In this document: in pieces, positions 5,997 through 11,696 of the stretch
Numbering within the stretch: position 1 is the stretch's first letter
How the letters are laid out: every line of letters starts with the position of its first letter
Source: a virus
IMG/VR virus record: IMGVR_UViG_3300027754_000436
Location: 1 to 24,041 of that record
Reading direction: 5' to 3' (one strand)
DNA length: 24,041 nucleotides
Notes under the pieces: generated by a model
Told to the model about the DNA's origin: nothing
Database searches by the model: none
Seen by the model: only the letters and a program-made list of their open reading frames with translations
Program-made: the position numbers and the translations under genes

Positions 5997-7057
5997 AATA
6001 CAATTTAGAAGTTTTAGAGGAGTATATAGATAAGGGATTGGTGGTTAAACAAAATCACCCTACATTACCTTTGTCTATATATAATTATTCCCGCACCACA
6101 CAATATGATAGTATGTGGGATGATATTACTTTGAATTGTAGGGGATTGGTTTTAGATTTAGAAGGTAATGTTATTGCCAAACCTTTCCCAAAGTTCTTTA
6201 ACTACGAAGAACACAAACCAGAAGATATTCCAAATGAAAACTTTGAGGTATATGAGAAGATGGATGGTTCGTTGGGTATCATATTCCATTACGAAGGTGA
6301 TTGGTTAATAGCAACTCGTGGTTCGTTCACATCAGAGCAAGCTATCAAAGGCAAGGAGATGTTGGATAAATTAAACAAATCTGCTTTAATACCCGGCTAT
6401 ACTTATTTAGTTGAAATCATTTATCCTGAAAATCGTATCGTTGTAGATTATGGTGATGAGGAGAAGTTGGTTGTATTGGGTGCTTACAATAACGAAACTG
6501 GCAAAGAGGTTGAGGTTGATGAGATGGTGAATGAAGGATGGGAAGTTGTGATGAGGTATAAGACTTGGGGAGAAGGATACGATTTACTTAAAGAAGAAAT
6601 ATCCAAAGATAAAGAAGGATATGTAATCCGTTTTTCAAATGGTATGCGAATGAAGATAAAAGGAACGGAGTATGTAAGATTACATAGAATCCTTACCAAC
6701 TTTTCTACCAAAGATATTTGGGAGTTATTAAAGAACGGAGAAGATTTAGGACCATTTTTGGAAAGAGTACCCGATGAGTTCGATGATTGGGTTAAACGAA
6801 CTGCTATGAACTTACGATATAGTTTTCACTCAATAGATGAAAGAGCAGGTAAATACCACGATGGTTTCCGTTATGGCAAGTATAATGATAAAGAAGTAGA
6901 ACCAACTAAAAAGGATTTTGCTGAATATGTTAAACAATTTCCAGTAGAATTAGCTGCGGTAATGTTTAAGATTTGGGATAAAAAGGCATATGATTATATA
7001 ATATGGAATATGATTAAACCAATGCATCAGAAACCATTTCGAAATAATGGGGAATAA
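5993..7057 (+). CDS. rnlA: T4 RnlA-like RNA ligase
   Basis: 354 aa, close to the length of T4 RNA ligase 1 (374). Nucleotidyltransferase motifs are in order: motif I KMDG at residues 89-92 with K89 as the adenylated lysine, upstream RGLVLD at 50-55, motif III-like region YLVEIIYPENRIV (138-150), motif IV EGYVIRF (208-214) and motif V MKIK (220-223). The C-terminal third is helical, as in the Rnl1 specificity domain. The enzyme joins 5'-phosphate and 3'-OH RNA ends using ATP. It is coupled to the upstream kinase (ATGA overlap), giving a kinase-ligase repair pair. Confidence 0.92.
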   Translation: MKYNLEVLEEYIDKGLVVKQNHPTLPLSIYNYSRTTQYDSMWDDITLNCRGLVLDLEGNVIAKPFPKFFNYEEHKPEDIPNENFEVYEKMDGSLGIIFHYEGDWLIATRGSFTSEQAIKGKEMLDKLNKSALIPGYTYLVEIIYPENRIVVDYGDEEKLVVLGAYNNETGKEVEVDEMVNEGWEVVMRYKTWGEGYDLLKEEISKDKEGYVIRFSNGMRMKIKGTEYVRLHRILTNFSTKDIWELLKNGEDLGPFLERVPDEFDDWVKRTAMNLRYSFHSIDERAGKYHDGFRYGKYNDKEVEPTKKDFAEYVKQFPVELAAVMFKIWDKKAYDYIIWNMIKPMHQKPFRNNGE

Positions 7058-7058
7058 A

Positions 7059-7090
7059 TTTGGAAAAGTAAAATATTTGTTGTATATTAC
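7059..7090 (+). promoter_or_regulatory. Possible host-type promoter
   Basis: TTTG (7059-7062), a 20-base spacer and TATATTAC (7083-7090), a partial match to TAnnTTTG. It lies directly after the ligase stop codon and 18 bases before the ATG at 7109. Confidence 0.4.
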
Positions 7091-7108
7091 AATTTGATAG
7101 TTAGACAT

Positions 7109-7483
7109 ATGAAACGAATAAATATAGAAAATATTCATTTACTAATTGGTGAAAACCAACCCGGTAGTAATAGTGAGTTGTTTGAGTTTAGTATAGGTAA
7201 TATGGCAACTGCCGATGAGCAGTATTCATTTGCATTTAGTTACTCAAACAATACAAGCGGTACGAAATATTCCGGTTACTTTCAATTGACGCGTCAAATA
7301 GAAAACTATACAGATGAAAGGGGTAGAGATGTGGATGTTTGTAGATTCATTACTACTTTGTGGGAGAACGGAAAACCATCTGCCAATATTGATAAAGATA
7401 CTGTAATACCATTAGCAGTAATTAAACAATACGATTTACTTTATTTATTTATAAGAAGTTATATAAGAGAAGTTATAGGATAA
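7109..7483 (+). CDS. Hypothetical protein, possible distant paralogue of the 3404-5380 family, 124 aa
   Basis: The ATG at 7109 is preferred to an upstream TTG at 7094, which would overlap the likely promoter. No family is recognised. The order of a YSFAFSYSNN strand, a beta hairpin, a Trp-containing segment (ITTLWENG) and a hydrophobic C-terminal helix resembles the MLTIKN-type proteins upstream, though the identity is low. It ends in a TAATG overlap with the dCMP deaminase gene. Confidence 0.7.
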   Translation: MKRINIENIHLLIGENQPGSNSELFEFSIGNMATADEQYSFAFSYSNNTSGTKYSGYFQLTRQIENYTDERGRDVDVCRFITTLWENGKPSANIDKDTVIPLAVIKQYDLLYLFIRSYIREVIG

Positions 7484-7923
7484 TGAATTGGGATGAATAT
7501 TTTATCAACATAGCCGAACAGGTAAAGTTGAAATCAAAAGATAATAATACAAAGATTGGTGTAGTATTAGTTGGTAAAAACAATGAGATTGTATCTACTG
7601 GCTATAACTCATTTCCTCGTGGTATCAACGATGGTGTTGTAGAACGACAAGAGAAGCCAGAGAAATACTTTTGGTTTGAACACGCAGAACGAAATTGTAT
7701 TTATAACGCAGCTCGCATCGGTGTATCAACATTAGGTACTACTATGTATATGACATGTGGTATTAGTTGCGCAGATTGTGCAAGAGCAATTATATCAGCA
7801 GGTGTAGAGAAGATTATACTACGGAGTGGTAAAGGTGCTATGAGTCCAAAGTGGCAAGAGTCAGCAGAACGCTCTAATCAAATGTTTAAGGAAGCAGGAA
7901 TTATTGTAGAATTTTTTGATTAA
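7483..7923 (+). CDS. dcd: Deoxycytidylate (dCMP) deaminase
   Basis: 146 aa. The zinc-dependent cytidine-deaminase signature is present: HAE at residues 67-69 (H67 zinc ligand, E69 proton shuttle) and CADC at 96-99 (C96 and C99 zinc ligands), in the context TCGISCADCARAII. GYNSFPRG near residue 40 is typical of the dCMP deaminase family. The enzyme converts dCMP to dUMP, feeding dTMP synthesis for phage DNA. The usual Pro before the first zinc cysteine is replaced by Ser. It is the cytosolic deoxynucleotide-pool enzyme often carried by large phages. The gene symbol follows T4 usage (cd or dcd) and is not certain. Confidence 0.9.
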   Translation: MNWDEYFINIAEQVKLKSKDNNTKIGVVLVGKNNEIVSTGYNSFPRGINDGVVERQEKPEKYFWFEHAERNCIYNAARIGVSTLGTTMYMTCGISCADCARAIISAGVEKIILRSGKGAMSPKWQESAERSNQMFKEAGIIVEFFD

Positions 7924-7939
7924 AAAAAAGATAGAAATA

Positions 7940-7972
7940 ATTAGGATATATCATTTATTTTACTTATATTTA
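7940..7972 (+). promoter_or_regulatory. Phage-type promoter 5 (ATTAGGA box)
   Basis: ATTAGGATATAT begins at 7940. TAGG (7942-7945), 19 bases, TATATTTA (7965-7972). It ends only four bases before the ATG at 7977, so the transcript would be nearly leaderless. Confidence 0.75.
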
Positions 7973-7976
7973 AGTT

Positions 7977-8636
7977 ATGAAAATTACGTTAAACAAAGGA
8001 CAGAAATTATGGTTTACTAGTGATACTCACTTTAACCACGCAAACATCTGCTCTGCCACTACTACTTGGAATAAGGAAAGTGGTAATAATTTTCGTACAT
8101 TCAATTCATTAGATACGATGAATGATAGGTTAGTCGCGGGTATAAACGCATCCGTTGGGCAAGATGATATTTTGTTTCATTTGGGTGATTGGAGTTTTGG
8201 TGGATTTGATAGTATCCGTCAGTTTAGAGATAGATTGGTGTGTAAAAACATTCACCTTATTTTAGGAAACCACGACCAACACATTGCTAGAAACAAAGAT
8301 GATGTGCAAGAAATATTTTCATCCGTACATAATATGTTGGATTTGGTTGTAAAATGGAATGTTGGAACTCCAATACAAGATGAAGCAAAGTTTATGTTAA
8401 TGCACTTTCCAATTGCAAGTTGGGATAATTTGGCAAAAGGAGTTATACATTTGCATGGTCACGTTCATTTACCTAAACAACAAAGAATTGGACCAGGTAA
8501 GATGATGGATGTGGGTGTAGATGGTAATGGGTTAGCACCTATTATACTAAATGATGTATTAACTCTTATGAAAAACCAACCGATTAAAAGTATGATGCCG
8601 AAAGACCATCACGAGATTGTTGAGAATTATCGATAA
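7977..8636 (+). CDS. Calcineurin-like metallophosphoesterase
   Basis: 219 aa with the full set of metal-binding motifs: SDTHFNH (residues 15-21; D16, H18), LGDW (69-72; D71), GNHD (97-100), MHFP (H143) and GHVH (161-164). The family hydrolyses phosphomono- or diesters using two metal ions. The protein is compact and cytosolic, of the type often found in phages. It follows its own phage-type promoter. It could supply the phosphatase activity missing from the kinase at 5613, clearing 2',3'-cyclic or 3'-phosphates, but that is a guess from proximity. Alternatives are nucleotide or diadenosine-phosphate hydrolysis. Confidence 0.9.
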   Translation: MKITLNKGQKLWFTSDTHFNHANICSATTTWNKESGNNFRTFNSLDTMNDRLVAGINASVGQDDILFHLGDWSFGGFDSIRQFRDRLVCKNIHLILGNHDQHIARNKDDVQEIFSSVHNMLDLVVKWNVGTPIQDEAKFMLMHFPIASWDNLAKGVIHLHGHVHLPKQQRIGPGKMMDVGVDGNGLAPIILNDVLTLMKNQPIKSMMPKDHHEIVENYR

Positions 8637-8652
8637 ATAAAATAAATAAAAA

Positions 8653-9291
8653 ATGAAAAAACTATTAGTAATGAGTGCTTTGTTGCTATCTTCTATGTTA
8701 GTAACTGCACAAACCGCAAAAGTATTGCGTGTTAAATCGTACAAAGATGGTAAGATTATAGGTACAAAGACGTACAACATAATCCAACCCATCAATGTAA
8801 CTCAAACTAAACTTGTACCAAAGACAAGAACAATTACAAAAACAAAAGTTGTAAAAGTTCCACAAATTGAATACAAGTTAGTGGAAATTCCAACAAAGGC
8901 AACTGCGTTAGATACTACGGCAATCTTACAACAATATTATCCAAAGAATGTTCACAAAGAAACAATCACATTGGAAGATGGTGTAGGAACAATTCAAATT
9001 ACAGACACTATTTCACACAACCGATTGGTTAGTAGAAAATGGTTAGCAGATGTAAAACCCAAAGTTAAAGAAAAGATTGTAGAAATTTATCGTCCAAAGA
9101 CAGTACAATGGTACATTGGTCCAAACTTTACATCTAATGTAAAACAACCTTTCTTATCCTTTGGTGCATCGGTATTGCGTAAAGGATTGAGTGATAATAT
9201 ATTCCAGATTTCAATTGGTACAACTGTCCACGAAGGAGTAGCATCACCAACACCATACTTTGGATTTGGAGGGTATTTTAAAATTAAATAA
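8653..9291 (+). CDS. Exported hypothetical protein, 212 aa
   Basis: A clear signal peptide (MKKLLVMSALLLSSMLVTAQ, cleavage after the Gln or just before it, typical of Bacteroidota). The mature protein is basic, with two Lys/Val-rich segments (TKTKVVKVP near 60; KVKEKIVEIYRP near 140) and a C-terminal part of about 65 residues with alternating hydrophobic residues and glycines (GPNFTS, SFGAS, YFGFGGYF) suggesting outer-membrane-like beta strands. It opens a set of three exported proteins. A role in the envelope during lysis or adsorption is possible. No family is recognised. Confidence 0.75.
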   Translation: MKKLLVMSALLLSSMLVTAQTAKVLRVKSYKDGKIIGTKTYNIIQPINVTQTKLVPKTRTITKTKVVKVPQIEYKLVEIPTKATALDTTAILQQYYPKNVHKETITLEDGVGTIQITDTISHNRLVSRKWLADVKPKVKEKIVEIYRPKTVQWYIGPNFTSNVKQPFLSFGASVLRKGLSDNIFQISIGTTVHEGVASPTPYFGFGGYFKIK

Positions 9292-9315
9292 ACATAAAAC
9301 TTAAAACTTAAAAGC

Positions 9316-9606
9316 ATGAAGCAGTTTAAAATTATCGCAGTATGTGTAGTATTACTACCACTATTCACGTCATATCAAACTATGGCAAGGGAAAAGTATA
9401 GAATTGAAATCAAAACACTTGATGGTGTTACTTACTATTACCCAATGGCTTTGCGTAGAAACGGAAAGTTATTTAAAGAATGGGTATATTTGACTGATAA
9501 TATTTATCCAACGCGAGAAGCTGCTTTAGATATTGTAAATAGAGCAAAGGCAATTGAAACTAATTATGAGATTTCAAAAAACGTGCAATTCCTTTATATA
9601 AAATGA
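9316..9606 (+). CDS. Small exported hypothetical protein, 96 aa
   Basis: Residues 1-24 form a signal peptide with a hydrophobic core (IIAVCVVLLPLF), likely cleaved after TMA. The mature part is 72 residues and basic, with KYRIEIKTLDG then YYYPMALRRNG as likely beta strands and a helix near 70. It overlaps the start of the following lipoprotein gene as ATGA. Together with that gene it could form a two-component spanin-like or envelope pair, but neither family is recognised. Confidence 0.7.
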   Translation: MKQFKIIAVCVVLLPLFTSYQTMAREKYRIEIKTLDGVTYYYPMALRRNGKLFKEWVYLTDNIYPTREAALDIVNRAKAIETNYEISKNVQFLYIK

Positions 9607-9821
9607 AAAATATAAAACTAGGATTTCTAATGGTAGTCGGTGTACTACTATTAGATTCTTGTTTGGTTATACCTCGCCATAGAACTTATATGGAACGCAG
9701 AATGTATCGTAATGGATTGTACATCCATCCACGCATTCAGTTGTATAGAAGGCAATATATACCAAACTATCACCCACAACCACGTCAGTATTACAACCCA
9801 ATACCGCAAAAACCTCGTTAA
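9603..9821 (+). CDS. Small predicted lipoprotein, 72 aa
   Basis: A type II signal peptide with lipobox LLDSC (Cys at residue 20). The mature part is about 52 residues, extremely rich in Arg, Tyr, Pro and Gln, basic and of low complexity. It is coupled to the preceding exported protein by an ATGA overlap. A short Pro-rich lipoprotein next to an exported partner is reminiscent of outer-membrane spanins, but a canonical inner-membrane spanin is not visible. Confidence 0.7.
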   Translation: MKNIKLGFLMVVGVLLLDSCLVIPRHRTYMERRMYRNGLYIHPRIQLYRRQYIPNYHPQPRQYYNPIPQKPR

Positions 9822-9838
9822 AAATAATTTAAAAAAAA

Positions 9839-9871
9839 AATAGGATATATAAATTATTTTACTTATCTTTA
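9839..9871 (+). promoter_or_regulatory. Phage-type promoter 6 (ATAGGA box)
   Basis: TAGGATATAT starts at 9841. TAGG (9841-9844), 19 bases, TATCTTTA (9864-9871). The box lacks the second T of ATTAGGA but keeps the spacing. It lies 37 bases upstream of the ATG at 9909. Confidence 0.75.
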
Positions 9872-9908
9872 TAGAGTAGTAAAAATTAAACAATTTAAAC
9901 ATAAAAAA

Positions 9909-10094
9909 ATGAGTAACAGAGAACAAACAGTTCAAAAGAGAATTACTGCCTTACGAAGAGAAGCAGCAGGTATTTATGGCAATCGCTATGAAGAACTCAA
10001 TAGAGTTAGGCTTGAAAAAAAATGGGAGCCACTTGGTAAAACATCAGCAGAATCAATCTTTTCACAAATGGGCGGAGGACGTCGTTCATTTTAA
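9909..10094 (+). CDS. Small basic hypothetical protein, 61 aa
   Basis: A strongly basic, helical protein, Arg-rich at 10-40, ending in GGGRRSF. No family is recognised. It is the first gene of the block headed by promoter 6. The basic charge suggests nucleic-acid binding, which is inference. Confidence 0.7.
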   Translation: MSNREQTVQKRITALRREAAGIYGNRYEELNRVRLEKKWEPLGKTSAESIFSQMGGGRRSF

Positions 10095-10111
10095 CCTTAA
10101 CCCCTAATATA

Positions 10112-10372
10112 ATGGCTCACTTAAAGAAAAACCCATTTACTATTATTGAACGACCATCTACTACATTAGGAACAATCTATGATGTGGTTGATAAAAAAGA
10201 AAATCGTTTAAAATCATTTGTATCATTTGAATTGGCAAATAAATACTCTACCCAACAATTCTTACAAATTCAGTTTGATAAAGCTATTCGTAGTGGAAAA
10301 CCATCTGGCGTAAGTAAAGATTTGAAAAAAGAATTTGGAGAAGATTATGTACCTGAACTAATTTTTGTATAA
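10112..10372 (+). CDS. Small hypothetical protein, 86 aa
   Basis: A soluble protein with an N-terminal beta-rich half (FTIIERPS, GTIYDVVDK) and a helical middle. No family is recognised. The start is preceded by the C-rich leader CTTAACCCCT seen before genes at 1884-2953. It overlaps the next start by one base (TAATG). Confidence 0.7.
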   Translation: MAHLKKNPFTIIERPSTTLGTIYDVVDKKENRLKSFVSFELANKYSTQQFLQIQFDKAIRSGKPSGVSKDLKKEFGEDYVPELIFV

Positions 10373-10584
10373 TGGATAATAAATCAAATGATGATGGGGG
10401 TATAATAGTAACATTATTGCTTGGTGCATTTATGATTTTATTGATAATGCGAGTTATGTGGTATATAGATATACCTTGGATAGTAGTGTTTGCTCCTTTA
10501 TGGACACCTTTTATATTAATTTTATTAGTAACCACCTTTATGGAAATATTTTACAAACCTAAAAACAAAAAAGAAAATGATTAG
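10372..10584 (+). CDS. Small two-helix membrane protein, 70 aa
   Basis: Two hydrophobic segments at about residues 10-30 (IIVTLLLGAFMILLIM) and 33-58, with an acidic N-terminus and a Lys-rich C-terminal tail, fit an inner-membrane hairpin. Function unknown. It overlaps both neighbours, so it is co-translated in this block. Confidence 0.7.
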   Translation: MDNKSNDDGGIIVTLLLGAFMILLIMRVMWYIDIPWIVVFAPLWTPFILILLVTTFMEIFYKPKNKKEND

Positions 10585-10807
10585 AGAATTTAATTCAGCA
10601 GAACAAAGTAGTACAATTCATTCTTGCAGTTATGATACGGAGACAAGATTATTGACAGTACACTTTAAGCACAATACATCTTATATTTATAAGCAAGTTC
10701 CATTAGAAAAGTACGAAGAGTTTGAATTGGCAGAATCAAAAGGTACTGCATTTAGAAATCTTTTTTACAACTTATATGAATATACAAAACTCTCACACTC
10801 CGTCTAA
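10577..10807 (+). CDS. KTSC domain protein, 76 aa
   Basis: The whole protein fits the KTSC domain: a serine-rich start (SAEQSSTIHSCSYD), a beta hairpin (TVHFKHNTSYIYKQVP) and a helix with LAESKGTAFRNLF, in the family's VP-x3-Y-x2-F/L spacing. KTSC domains are common in phages and are sometimes linked to lysyl-tRNA synthetases, but their molecular role is not established. It overlaps the previous gene by eight bases and the next one by 32 bases. Confidence 0.8.
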   Translation: MIREFNSAEQSSTIHSCSYDTETRLLTVHFKHNTSYIYKQVPLEKYEEFELAESKGTAFRNLFYNLYEYTKLSHSV

Positions 10808-11030
10808 TAACGCAGTAGAATTATTAGAACTTTATAATTCCGGTTATGAGTTTGGATACAGAGATGCAATTGTAGATTTGCAAAAAGATATAGAAGAGGA
10901 GCCGGCTGGTCTGGCTTCTTTCTGTACCGATTACATTAAAACCGAATCGGTTGATTTTGCCAATCAAAAAGATTTTGAAGAGTATATGTTAGAATATTCG
11001 TATCGTTTATTATCGCAATATATACAATAA
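10776..11030 (+). CDS. Acidic hypothetical protein, 84 aa
   Basis: The ATG at 10776 is preferred to an in-frame TTG at 10722 because it limits the overlap with the KTSC gene to 32 bases. The protein is acidic and helical, with ELYNSGYEFGYRDAIVDL near the start. No family is recognised. It is the last + strand gene before the 11031-11559 gap and is followed by a terminator. Confidence 0.7.
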   Translation: MNIQNSHTPSNNAVELLELYNSGYEFGYRDAIVDLQKDIEEEPAGLASFCTDYIKTESVDFANQKDFEEYMLEYSYRLLSQYIQ

Positions 11031-11031
11031 T

Positions 11032-11169
11032 TTAGTTTGGCCAAATTTTATTTTGGTCCAAATTTTTTGTGTGAGAACGAAATTTAGAAGGATTATTGTT
11101 TGTAGATATTTTAGTTAGAATACCACCTAGTAAACTAGCACATAAGATAAGAATTAAAAGTAATTGCAT
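11032..11169 (-). CDS. Possible tiny minus-strand membrane or exported peptide, 45 aa
   Basis: Reading the minus strand from the ATG at 11169, the peptide starts MQLLLILILCASLLGGIL, a hydrophobic segment like a signal peptide or membrane anchor, followed by a polar basic tail ending at 11032. It would be convergent with the gene ending at 11030. No family match and no clear promoter; a chance ORF in AT-rich DNA remains possible. Confidence 0.35.
   Translation of the reverse strand: MQLLLILILCASLLGGILTKISTNNNPSKFRSHTKNLDQNKIWPN
11036..11068 (+). terminator. Hairpin terminator, probably bidirectional
   Basis: TTTGGCCAAA (11036-11045) pairs with TTTGGTCCAAA (11052-11062) with a single bulged T, followed by six Ts (11063-11068). 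It ends the + strand operon. It also overlaps the 3' end of the possible minus-strand gene at 11032-11169, and AT-rich symmetry could let it work in both directions. Confidence 0.6.
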
Positions 11170-11310
11170 TGTTTTTATAAATTTATATTTTGTATTATTT
11201 GTATATAAATATAACATTTCCGTACCAAACAAAGAATAATACAACGATTTCTACAATATTTACCGATAGTTCTTTATATAATACAATTTTATAAAAAAAC
11301 CTTAAAAGAT

Positions 11311-11341
11311 TTTGATTAGTGAATAAATTTTCGTATCTTTG
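11311..11341 (+). promoter_or_regulatory. Consensus host-type promoter for a noncoding RNA
   Basis: TTTG (11311-11314), a 19-base spacer, then TATCTTTG (11334-11341): an exact match to the Bacteroidota vegetative promoter. No ORF follows for more than 200 bases; a folded RNA and a terminator do. The TTCG before the -7 element is shared with the promoter at 13350. Confidence 0.8.
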
Positions 11342-11344
11342 ACT

Positions 11345-11514
11345 TATAAAAATTAAGGTTACGATATAGTACGATGTTGGTGGGGGATACAAATATTTGG
11401 TCCATAGTTACTCCCAAAGAAACAAAACCAAACACCCCACCAACCTCCCGTACAAAAGATTTTATGTTTAACTCGATTATAGAAAAGTAGTGGATTTTAT
11501 CTACTACTTTTTTT
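11345..11514 (+). ncRNA. Structured small RNA of about 170 nt
   Basis: The RNA is framed by a consensus promoter (11311-11341) and a strong terminator (11484-11514). Nested helices are visible: TACG (11370-11373) with CGTA (11449-11452), GTTGGTGGGG (11376-11385) with CCCCACCAAC (11435-11444), and TTTGGT (11396-11401) with ACCAAA (11427-11432), separated by internal loops. This gives one long interrupted rod. The 10-bp GC-rich helix is very unlikely by chance in this AT-rich genome. It could be a stand-alone phage RNA, a 6S-like polymerase mimic, or a leader RNA with attenuator for the genes from 11560. Start and class are inferred. Confidence 0.7.
11484..11514 (+). terminator. Strong Rho-independent terminator of the small RNA
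   Basis: The 12-bp stem AAAGTAGTGGAT (11484-11495) pairs with ATCTACTACTTT (11499-11510) with one G-T wobble and a three-base loop. The T run continues to 11514. Confidence 0.9.
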
Positions 11515-11540
11515 GTGTCATAGATATTTATAGGAAATAA

Positions 11541-11551
11541 ACTTATAATAA
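11541..11551 (+). promoter_or_regulatory. ACTTATAATAA element, possible late-type promoter
   Basis: The 11-mer ACTTATAATAA lies nine bases before the ATG at 11560 and shortly after a terminator. The identical 11-mer lies at 14965-14975, 10 bases before the ATG at 14986 and again just after a terminator. It resembles the TATAAATA box of T4 late promoters. It might instead aid translation initiation. Confidence 0.4.
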
Positions 11552-11559
11552 TTAAGACT

Positions 11560-11694
11560 ATGGCAAAAGCTAAAGCAGGTGCTGGAACTAGTACAAAAAA
11601 AATAACTTTCGGCAAAAGAACAAAGGGTAAGGCAAAGAAATCGTATAGCAAATACGAAGAGAAACCAAAGAAGTATAGAGGACAAGGTAGGTAA
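11560..11694 (+). CDS. Tiny basic protein, 44 aa
   Basis: A 44-codon frame starting MAKAKAGAGTSTKKITFGKR, with about one third Lys or Arg, no hydrophobic segment and a Gly-rich basic end. It finishes two bases before the next start (TAATAATG), so it is co-translated with the large gene downstream. The composition suggests nucleic-acid or polyanion binding. It resembles small basic internal phage proteins, but no family is recognised. Confidence 0.7.
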   Translation: MAKAKAGAGTSTKKITFGKRTKGKAKKSYSKYEEKPKKYRGQGR

Positions 11695-11696
11695 TA

